Source of the DNA: Deltaproteobacteria bacterium
Lineage (GTDB): Bacteria; Desulfobacterota; Desulfuromonadia; Desulfuromonadales; BM103
NCBI GenBank assembly: GCA_006226895.1
Contig: SBFN01000163.1
Coordinates: 1 to 6,947 of the forward strand
Length of the DNA: 6,947 nt
Direction: 5' to 3'
The notes under the pieces are model-generated. The model was given only the letters and a program-made list of their open reading frames with translations, did no database searches and was not told the DNA's origin. The first letter of the stretch is position 1. Each line of letters starts with the position of its first letter. Below, one piece after another: positions 1 to 6,186 of this stretch. The translations under genes were made by a program, and so were the position numbers.

Positions 1-203
1 TAGAGGTTGCTGTAGGTGGTCTGGAAATCATTGAACGCGATGGCCTTGCCATTGACGACTGCAGCTTCAGCGCTCTGGTCTTCACCTGCAGGGCCTCCGG
101 GCGAGGAGAGCATGGCGTAGCCGATGACGAAGCTGAGGATGATGATGGCAAAGGCGATCTTGATGATGATTGATTTCTGTTTGTTACGCACAAAATCGAG
201 CAT
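1..203 (-). CDS. SurA-N-domain (PpiD-like) membrane-anchored periplasmic chaperone/isomerase, N-terminal part
   Basis: The gene reads leftward and is cut by the window edge, leaving 67 codons. The protein begins MLDFVRNKQKSIIIKIAF and has a short basic N-terminus, then one hydrophobic segment (about residues 11-31), then a Gly/Pro/acidic linker, then AAVVNGKAIAFNDFQTTYSN, which resembles the start of a SurA N-terminal chaperone domain (VNG..I....F...Y). This layout matches PpiD-like proteins, which are anchored in the inner membrane with a periplasmic chaperone domain and usually a parvulin peptidyl-prolyl isomerase domain. The isomerase part would lie outside the window, so its presence is unknown. 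The ATG at 203 is chosen because GAGGAG (minus strand, 221-216) precedes it and the frame is closed by a stop shortly upstream. It is divergent from mreB and not part of that operon. A non-catalytic SurA-N protein is the main alternative. Confidence 0.8.
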   Translation of the reverse strand, partial: MLDFVRNKQKSIIIKIAFAIIILSFVIGYAMLSSPGGPAGEDQSAEAAVVNGKAIAFNDFQTTYSNL

Positions 204-230
204 GAGTTGAATGTTCTCCTCGAGTAGAAA

Positions 231-236
231 ATTATG
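231..236 (-). promoter_or_regulatory. Candidate -10 element for the SurA-N gene
   Basis: On the minus strand CATAAT (236 to 231) matches the sigma-70 -10 consensus at 5 of 6 positions. A start about 7 bases downstream, near 224, would leave a leader of about 20 bases that still contains GAGGAG ahead of the ATG at 203. No convincing -35 lies 16-18 bases upstream. A second weak candidate further up has TTGCAT (342 to 337) and TAACAT (319 to 314) with 17-base spacing. Both are pattern matches only. Confidence 0.25.
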
Positions 237-376
237 TTATTTGGCCATTGACCGTGCCGGCCATTCTTGTCGTGTCACGGATCGAGCGAAGGCCTCCAAA
301 GCAATAGGGCCGAATGTTAGACAATCGTCTGTGTAAATGCAACAGTTTTTACTCTCTCGTGAATTACGGCCTTGAA

Positions 377-408
377 GGCTTTTGGTTTGTCCTAAGTTGC
401 CGAAATTA
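377..408 (+). repeat. Imperfect direct repeat, copy 1
   Basis: This copy reads GGCTTTT (377-383), nine bases, TAAGTTGCC (393-401), then AT-rich sequence. Copy 2 at 487-516 has the same two blocks separated by five bases. The two TAAGTTGCC blocks are identical over 9 bases and start 106 bases apart. The function is unknown; repeated regulator sites or a duplicated leader segment are possible. Confidence 0.45.
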
Positions 409-439
409 AATGTTATTGTACGCTCTTGTTCTGCTGACA

Positions 440-449
440 GGGGGGGGGG
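440..449 (+). repeat. Homopolymer tract of ten G
   Basis: Ten consecutive G lie in the non-coding region 168 bases before the mreB ATG. Tracts of this length are prone to slipped-strand length change and to sequencing error. The tract fills most of the spacer between CTGACA (434-439, 5 of 6 to a -35) and TTTGAT (457-462, 4 of 6 to a -10), which are 17 bases apart. That -10 lacks the important A at its second position, so promoter activity is doubtful. Confidence 0.85.
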
Positions 450-486
450 CGATATTTTTGATGGGCGAGGGTCCACGAACCTCGGT

Positions 487-516
487 GGCTTTTTCTCGTA
501 AGTTGCCATAAGAATA
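487..516 (+). repeat. Imperfect direct repeat, copy 2
   Basis: Second copy of the GGCTTTT / TAAGTTGCC pair (487-493 and 499-507), with a 5-base rather than 9-base gap and followed again by an AT-rich stretch. Together with CCTCGG at 480-485, the CTTTT at 489-493 could also pair with 531-541, forming 11 base pairs with a 3-base bulge. This would compete with the palindrome at 531-548 in any transcript that covers both. Confidence 0.45.
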
Positions 517-527
517 AGGTTTATCTC

Positions 528-556
528 TTGAAAAGCCGAGGGGCTTTTGCTAGTGT
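528..556 (+). promoter_or_regulatory. Candidate mreB promoter with extended -10
   Basis: TTGAAA (528-533) matches the sigma-70 -35 at 5 of 6 positions. Seventeen bases later is TAGTGT (551-556), which keeps the key T, A and final T of a -10 and is preceded by TG one base upstream (548-549), giving an extended -10. Transcription would begin near 563 and give a leader of about 54 bases that includes AAAGGAG. It is the best promoter I can find for mreB, but the -10 hexamer itself is only 3 of 6. Confidence 0.35.
531..548. promoter_or_regulatory. Perfect 7-4-7 palindrome between the -35 and -10
   Basis: AAAAGCC (531-537) and GGCTTTT (542-548) are exact inverted repeats around a 4-base centre, GAGG. 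The palindrome sits almost entirely in the spacer of the candidate mreB promoter. It could be an operator read as DNA, or a small hairpin if transcribed from further upstream. It is not followed by a T run on either strand beyond its own arm, so a terminator role is unlikely. Confidence 0.4.
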
Positions 557-598
557 TAACAACGTTTTCCAGCTTTAGCGCACCCTCTGATCTCCTGA

Positions 599-1681
<1,083 letters not shown>

Positions 1682-1741
1682 TCGTCCTCGGCTAAGGCGG
1701 GCACTTCTCTGTCGGGAAACCGCTATGATTTTGCAGTATTT

Positions 1742-1768
1742 AAAAGAGGGCATTTCGCCCTCTTTTTT
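1742..1768 (+). terminator. Rho-independent terminator after mreB, just before mreC
   Basis: AAAAGAGGGC (1742-1751) and GCCCTCTTTT (1757-1766) form a perfect 10-base-pair stem with a 5-base loop (ATTTC), ending in a run of six T (1763-1768). This is a textbook intrinsic terminator. It lies 60 bases past the mreB stop and its T run ends 14 bases before the mreC ATG. I found no clear promoter between it and mreC, so mreC and the genes after it probably depend on read-through. The A-rich left arm gives a T tract on the other strand too, but no minus-strand gene here would use it. Confidence 0.9.
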
Positions 1769-1782
1769 CGTGGAATTGAAGC

Positions 1783-2601
1783 ATGTGGGAATGGTGGCAA
1801 AAAAATAGACCTTTGTTTTTCGGAGGCTTGCTGCTTCTGGTCGCCTTGCTCTGGTATTCGGTCAGTCTGCGCCAGCAGGAGGAGACGAATTTTCTCGAGA
1901 GCGTGGTGCTGCGTTTGACCGGGCCGGTACAGGTCGGCTTCGACAATGTGATTCTTGGGGCCGCCGATACCTGGGGACATTATCTTTACCTGATCGACAC
2001 AGCAGATGAGAATCGCACGTTGACCGAAGAGAATCGTGCCCTGCGCGCGGTTTTGACACAGAGTGACGAAGTTCGTTTGGAGAACAAACGCCTGAGACTG
2101 TTACTCGATTTCAAAGAGACTCAGGACATTGATACACTGCCTGCCCGTGTGATTGCCGAGGATGCGTCCAGCTGGTTTCGGACTGTCATGATCGACAAAG
2201 GCCAGGAACATGGCGTTACCGAAGGGATGCCGGTGGTTGTCGCCGAAGGCGTCGTCGGTCGCGTTGTACGCAGTAGCCCACGTTTCTCACGAGTTCTTCT
2301 GGTTACCGATGCTTCCTCAGCCGTTGCCAGCCTGTTGCAGCATAATCGTGCACGCGGGGTCTGTCGCGGACAGGGTGAACAGCTGGTCTTTGATTTTGTG
2401 CTGCGTCAAGAAGAAGTCAAGGTCGGTGACCGGGTCGTCACCAGCGGCATGGGCGGAGTCTTCCCCAAAGGCCTGGTCGTTGGTAATGTCGGCAGCGTCG
2501 AAAGACAGGAGTTCGGACTTTTTCAAGCGATAGAGGTCATCCCTTCCGTCGACTTCTCTCACCTTGAAGAGGTCCTGGTCCTGCTGCGGGGGCCGCAATG
2601 A
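1783..2601 (+). CDS. mreC: Rod shape-determining protein MreC
   Basis: A 272-residue bitopic inner-membrane protein that carries signals from MreB to the periplasmic synthases by binding and activating PBP2. It starts MWEWWQKNRPLFF, then has one membrane segment (about 11-27), then a coiled coil rich in L/E/N/R (about 68-108, ENRTLTEENRAL... ENKRLRLLL). The rest is the beta-rich periplasmic domain (about 118-270) with typical MreC signatures such as KGQEHGV, GVVGRV, LLVTD.SSAV and VTSGMGGVFPKGLVVG. It lacks the long C-terminal tail of E. coli MreC (367 residues) but matches the common short form. A weak GGAA (1772-1775) precedes the ATG. The start lies just after the terminator, and the stop overlaps the mreD start as ATGA, which suggests translational coupling. 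Confidence 0.96.
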   Translation: MWEWWQKNRPLFFGGLLLLVALLWYSVSLRQQEETNFLESVVLRLTGPVQVGFDNVILGAADTWGHYLYLIDTADENRTLTEENRALRAVLTQSDEVRLENKRLRLLLDFKETQDIDTLPARVIAEDASSWFRTVMIDKGQEHGVTEGMPVVVAEGVVGRVVRSSPRFSRVLLVTDASSAVASLLQHNRARGVCRGQGEQLVFDFVLRQEEVKVGDRVVTSGMGGVFPKGLVVGNVGSVERQEFGLFQAIEVIPSVDFSHLEEVLVLLRGPQ

Positions 2602-3134
2602 ACCGTACCCTGATTTATTTTGCCCTGGCGGGGGTCGCTATCATCCTGCAGACGGTGCTCATGCCTCTGGTTCTCTCCGGATATTACAAGCCTGACCTGC
2701 TGCTGATCCTGGTGGTTTACCTTGGCCTGCATGAGGGCCCATGGAGAGGCGGGTCTTTGGTTTATCTCATGGGCTGGTTCTACGACGGCGTCGCTGGCGT
2801 TTTTCCCGGCCTGCATGGTTTTGTCCTGCTCGGTATTTTTCTTGCGGTGCGTGCTATTGTCACCCGGGTTAATACGGAAAGTTCGCCACTCCTGTTACTT
2901 CTGGTGCTCGCTGGAACAATTCTTGATTCGATCCTCACAGCCTTTGCCCTCGATTTTTTCAGTCACGCCGCCCGGATCTGGCCGCAAATGGCCTGGCATC
3001 TGCCGGTGCAGCTACTGCTGAATTTTATTGCTGCTCTGATCCTGCTGCGAATCACCGTCTGGTTGCAGCGGTCCTTCATGCCGCGTAAAAAACTGCCCGG
3101 CCTTCGCAAGCTTGATAGCCGTTATGAGTCTTAA
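2598..3134 (+). CDS. mreD: Rod shape-determining protein MreD
   Basis: A 178-residue, very hydrophobic integral membrane protein with about five or six membrane segments, the usual size for MreD. It is thought to bind MreC and modulate its effect on PBP2 within the elongasome. Family-like features include GYYKPDLLLILVVYLGL (about 28-44), a Gly-rich GSLVYLMGWFYDGVAG (about 52-67) and a basic cytoplasmic tail (MPRKKLPGLRK). MreD is poorly conserved, so the call rests on topology, these motifs and position between mreC and mrdA. Its ATG overlaps the mreC stop by 4 bases, with a G-rich stretch just upstream as a possible ribosome site. Its 3' end overlaps mrdA by 11 bases. Confidence 0.92.
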   Translation: MNRTLIYFALAGVAIILQTVLMPLVLSGYYKPDLLLILVVYLGLHEGPWRGGSLVYLMGWFYDGVAGVFPGLHGFVLLGIFLAVRAIVTRVNTESSPLLLLLVLAGTILDSILTAFALDFFSHAARIWPQMAWHLPVQLLLNFIAALILLRITVWLQRSFMPRKKLPGLRKLDSRYES

Positions 3135-4992
3135 CCCGTCTCCCGAAGAAACTCCCGGACTGCGCCGCCGGTTCGTTGTCTCCTCCATAATCATTGCCGG
3201 AGTTTTCTTCATCCTTGCGCTTCGTCTCTGGTTTTTGCAGGTCCTCGGCGTTGATCATTACCGTGATCTTTCTGAACGTAATCGCATCCGCTACGTAGCA
3301 ATCGAGGCACCACGAGGTGCTGTGTTTGACCGTCACGGTGCCTTACTGATTGATAATAGACCGGCGTTTACCGTGTCCGCTCTGCGCCAGGAGGTTGGTG
3401 ACCGCGAGAACCTCTTCGAAACGCTCTCCGGGCTGCTCGAGGTTGATGAGGAAAAGCTTGCAGAGCGTTGGAAAGAGGGGCAACGCTTACCTCGCTATCG
3501 ACCATTGCCGTTGCTTGAGGATGTCGGTCGTGAGGCGATGGAAAAAGTTCAGGAAAACTCGGTTGACCTGCCCGGAATCCTGGTTGAGGTCAAGCCGTTT
3601 CGTGCCTACCCGCACGGTGAACTGGCCGCTCACCTGACTGGTTATCTTGGCGAGGTAACTGAAGAAGAGCTGGGTAAGTCAAGCTTCAAGGGGTATCGCT
3701 CCGGTGAAATGGTGGGTAAGACGGCTCTTGAGAGGTTGTTTGAAGATCGTTTGCGCGGCACTGCCGGCCAGAAACGCATCGAAGTCAATGTCAGGGGGCG
3801 TGAACTTCGCCAGGTTACCACACGCAGCCCGCTGCCCGGGCAGAGCCTTTACCTGACGATCGATACGAACCTGCAAAAAGCCGCCGAGGAAGCGCTTGGT
3901 GATCAGGCCGGTGCGGCAGTTGCTCTTGATGTTAATAACGGCGAGGTCCTGGCTTTCGTGAGTCGACCGACTTTTGATCCTGCCTGGTTCGCCCGCGGAA
4001 TCAACAATGACGAGTGGCGTGAACTGATGGACAACCCCAGGCGGCCGATGACCAACAAGGCATTACGAGGCCAATACCCTCCGGGTTCTACCTTCAAAAT
4101 GATTGTCGCCCTGGCCGCTCTTGAGGCTGGAACCGCGACCCCTGCCACCACTTTTACCTGCAACGGTAGTTTTCAGCTCAACAAGAACTTCGAATATCGC
4201 TGCTGGAAGAAAAGAGGCCACGGTAAGGTTGATCTGCATAAAGCCATCAAGGAAAGCTGCGATGTCTGGTTTTACCGCGTTGGCCTGGAAACCGGGATCG
4301 ACAGAATCTCCGACGCTGCGTTCCGGGTGGGATTGGGTCAGAAGACGGGATTTCCCTTTGGCGCTGAACGCCCCGGGCTGATCCCGACCAGGTCGTGGAA
4401 GAAGCAACGTTTTGGCACCAGCTGGTATGACGGTGAAACAGTCATTTCTGCGATTGGTCAGGGCTTTGTTTTGACGACTCCTCTGCAGCTGGCCACCATG
4501 ACCGCAGCCCTCGCCAACGGTGGTACTGTCTGGAAACCACAGATCGTGCAGAAAATCGTGGATCTTGAAGGTGCCACCGAATGGATGATTAACCCTGAGA
4601 AATTGAATGAAACGGTCTGGCCGAAAGCTGCGATCGCAGCGGTTCAGAATGCCATGGAGTCTGTCGTCAACGATGTTGGCGGCACGGCCTGGCGCAGTCG
4701 CCTGGAAAAGGTCCGGTTCTCCGGTAAGACCGGCACGGCCCAGGTTGTTCGCCGTCAGGATGATGATGAAGAAGAGCTGGAAGATGACGAGATCCCTTAC
4801 AAGTTCCGGGATCATGCGCTCTTCGTTTCCTATGCGCCGGCAAAGAATCCGCAGATTGCCATTGCAGTGGTTGTCGAGCATGGCAGCCACGGCTCAAGTG
4901 CAGCCGCGCCTGTTGCCAAAGCCATGTATGATGCCTACTTTAAGGATGTGAGTGATAAGGAAGGACCCGAAAAGGTTGTCTTCGGGAATTGA
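3124..4992 (+). CDS. mrdA: Penicillin-binding protein 2, elongasome D,D-transpeptidase
   Basis: A 622-residue class B PBP that cross-links peptidoglycan in the periplasm together with RodA. In order: cytoplasmic tail, one membrane anchor (about 17-33), the pedestal/dimer domain starting at APRGAVFDRHG (62-72), and the transpeptidase domain. Active-site motifs are all present: STFK (322-325, Ser322 the nucleophile), SCD (378-380) and KTGT (535-538). C346, C360, H366 and C379 are placed like the metal site described in some PBP2 proteins. A run of 10 acidic residues in 11 (546-556) follows the KTGTAQ strand. The ATG at 3124 is preferred over an in-frame TTG at 3112, since MSLNPS leads directly into the anchor. 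No Shine-Dalgarno is evident, so it probably relies on coupling to mreD, which it overlaps by 11 bases. Also called pbpA or pbp2. Confidence 0.96.
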   Translation: MSLNPSPEETPGLRRRFVVSSIIIAGVFFILALRLWFLQVLGVDHYRDLSERNRIRYVAIEAPRGAVFDRHGALLIDNRPAFTVSALRQEVGDRENLFETLSGLLEVDEEKLAERWKEGQRLPRYRPLPLLEDVGREAMEKVQENSVDLPGILVEVKPFRAYPHGELAAHLTGYLGEVTEEELGKSSFKGYRSGEMVGKTALERLFEDRLRGTAGQKRIEVNVRGRELRQVTTRSPLPGQSLYLTIDTNLQKAAEEALGDQAGAAVALDVNNGEVLAFVSRPTFDPAWFARGINNDEWRELMDNPRRPMTNKALRGQYPPGSTFKMIVALAALEAGTATPATTFTCNGSFQLNKNFEYRCWKKRGHGKVDLHKAIKESCDVWFYRVGLETGIDRISDAAFRVGLGQKTGFPFGAERPGLIPTRSWKKQRFGTSWYDGETVISAIGQGFVLTTPLQLATMTAALANGGTVWKPQIVQKIVDLEGATEWMINPEKLNETVWPKAAIAAVQNAMESVVNDVGGTAWRSRLEKVRFSGKTGTAQVVRRQDDDEEELEDDEIPYKFRDHALFVSYAPAKNPQIAIAVVVEHGSHGSSAAAPVAKAMYDAYFKDVSDKEGPEKVVFGN

Positions 4993-4995
4993 GCC

Positions 4996-6093
4996 ATGTT
5001 TGACAGACGTCTGATCACAAATTTTAACTGGACCTATGTTTTGCTGATTCTGCTGATTGCAGCCATCGGCATCGCCAATATGTACAGTGCCACATCATCC
5101 TGGACCACCGCGGCCCAGCCGGTTTATGTCAAGCAGCTCTACTGGTTGGGGCTGGGGGTGGTGATTATTGTCGTCGTTTGCCTCGTTGATTACCGCCACC
5201 TTGAGTATTTAAGCTTTTCACTCTACGGAGGCAACCTGCTGCTGTTGATACTGGTTCTGGCTGTCGGCAAAACCAGCATGGGCGCGACACGATGGATCAG
5301 CCTGGCCGGTTTCAACGTGCAGCCGAGCGAGATCATGAAGATCGTCATCATCATCGCTCTGGCGCGGTTTTTCAGCGAGAAGGCGCATCTGCGCGGTTTC
5401 TCGCTGAAGCAACTGATCGCTCCGGGACTGCTGCTTGCGGTCCCTGCCCTGCTCATCATGAAGCAACCTGATCTCGGCACTGCCCTGCTTGTGTTGTGTA
5501 TCGGCGGCACCATGGCTCTCTTTGCCGGGATTCAGCGCAATGCCGTAATCTTCCTGGGGATCACAGGCTTCGCTGCCGCAGGGGGCGGATGGTTCCTTTT
5601 GCACAATTACCAGAAACAGCGCATTATGACCTTTCTCAACCCGGAGCGCGATCCTCTCGGTGCCGGTTATCACATCATTCAGTCCAAGATTGCTGTGGGC
5701 AGCGGCGGTTTCGACGGCCTTGGCTTCATGAAGGGGACCCAGTCGCAACTCTCTTTCCTCCCTGAGCGGCATACCGATTTTGCTTTCTCTGTCTTTGCCG
5801 AAGAGTGGGGACTTATCGGCTGTCTCCTGCTGTTATCGTTCTATTGCCTGATCGTGATCTGGGGCCTGCATATCGCCTTACGTTCCAACGATCGTTTCGG
5901 TATGTATCTTGCCATTGGTGTTTCTGCCATGCTCTTCTGGCACATTGTCGTTAACCTCGGCATGGTGATCGGTCTGCTGCCGGTCGTCGGTGTGCCCTTG
6001 CCGCTTTTTTCTTATGGTGGAACCAGTATGGTGACGACCATGACCGGAGTCGGTCTGCTGATGAATGTAAATATGCGGCGGTTTATGTTCTGA
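4996..6093 (+). CDS. rodA: Peptidoglycan glycosyltransferase RodA (SEDS family)
   Basis: A 365-residue polytopic membrane protein with about ten membrane segments that polymerises lipid II into glycan strands as the partner of PBP2. SEDS signatures are complete: GATRWISLAGFNVQPSEIMK (96-115), KQPDLGTALL (156-165), ERHTDFAFSVFAEEWG (257-272) and the C-terminal GVPLPLFSYGGTSM (332-345). Asp261 in ERHTDF aligns with the catalytic aspartate of the family (Asp262 in E. coli RodA). The sequence is RodA rather than FtsW judging from its place next to mrdA and the length close to E. coli RodA (370). The ATG follows the mrdA stop by 3 bases, with GGGAA (4984-4988) as a likely ribosome site inside the mrdA end. 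It is the last gene of the elongasome cluster. Confidence 0.96.
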   Translation: MFDRRLITNFNWTYVLLILLIAAIGIANMYSATSSWTTAAQPVYVKQLYWLGLGVVIIVVVCLVDYRHLEYLSFSLYGGNLLLLILVLAVGKTSMGATRWISLAGFNVQPSEIMKIVIIIALARFFSEKAHLRGFSLKQLIAPGLLLAVPALLIMKQPDLGTALLVLCIGGTMALFAGIQRNAVIFLGITGFAAAGGGWFLLHNYQKQRIMTFLNPERDPLGAGYHIIQSKIAVGSGGFDGLGFMKGTQSQLSFLPERHTDFAFSVFAEEWGLIGCLLLLSFYCLIVIWGLHIALRSNDRFGMYLAIGVSAMLFWHIVVNLGMVIGLLPVVGVPLPLFSYGGTSMVTTMTGVGLLMNVNMRRFMF

Positions 6094-6100
6094 TAAAAGT

Positions 6101-6162
6101 TATAAGCTATAAGCTGTAGGCTGTAAGGTTTGTCTTAAAGCTTATGGCTAACAGCTTACAGC
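6101..6162. repeat. Inverted array of 7-base repeats forming a long hairpin
   Basis: Two blocks of four 7-base units face each other. The left block (6101-6128) reads TATAAGC, TATAAGC, TGTAGGC, TGTAAGG. The right block (6135-6162) reads TTAAAGC, TTATGGC, TAACAGC, TTACAGC. Bases 6105-6127 can pair with 6141-6163 over 23 positions with two mismatches and three G-U pairs, around a 13-base loop. It lies 8 bases after the rodA stop. The sequence resembles the AAGCTATAAGCTGTAAGC-like dispersed repeats I recall from related genomes, but I cannot confirm that here. It may end or protect the rodA transcript; the downstream ATTTGTT is a poor T tract, so termination would be partial. Confidence 0.75.
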
Positions 6163-6171
6163 TATTTGTTC

Positions 6172-6180
6172 TGTTATAAT
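6172..6180 (+). promoter_or_regulatory. Extended -10 promoter for amrS
   Basis: TGTTATAAT is a perfect match to the extended -10 consensus (TGnTATAAT), with TATAAT at 6175-6180. No recognisable -35 lies 15-18 bases upstream, where the right arm of the heptad hairpin falls, but extended -10 promoters can work without one. The expected transcription start, about 7 bases after the hexamer, coincides with the amrS ATG at 6187. Confidence 0.6.
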
Positions 6181-6186
6181 GTCCCA

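Noticed and set aside
319..330. AGAC-AATC-GTCT small inverted repeat
   Set aside because: Four base pairs with a four-base loop is expected by chance in a region of this size.
361..520. Possible c-di-GMP (GEMM) riboswitch, because the minus strand contains GGCAA...AAAAGCC patterns twice
   Set aside because: The conserved GEMM core (GGCAAACC, GAAA tetraloop, GACGCAAAGCC in order) is not present on either strand; only short fragments resemble it.
531..548. Palindrome as a Rho-independent terminator
   Set aside because: The stem is short, the loop-closing pairs are few, and there is no T run beyond the arm itself on either strand.
4063..4890. 275-residue minus-strand open frame inside mrdA
   Set aside because: It lies wholly antisense to the transpeptidase domain, shows no domain of its own and is explained as a shadow of the strong codon bias of mrdA.
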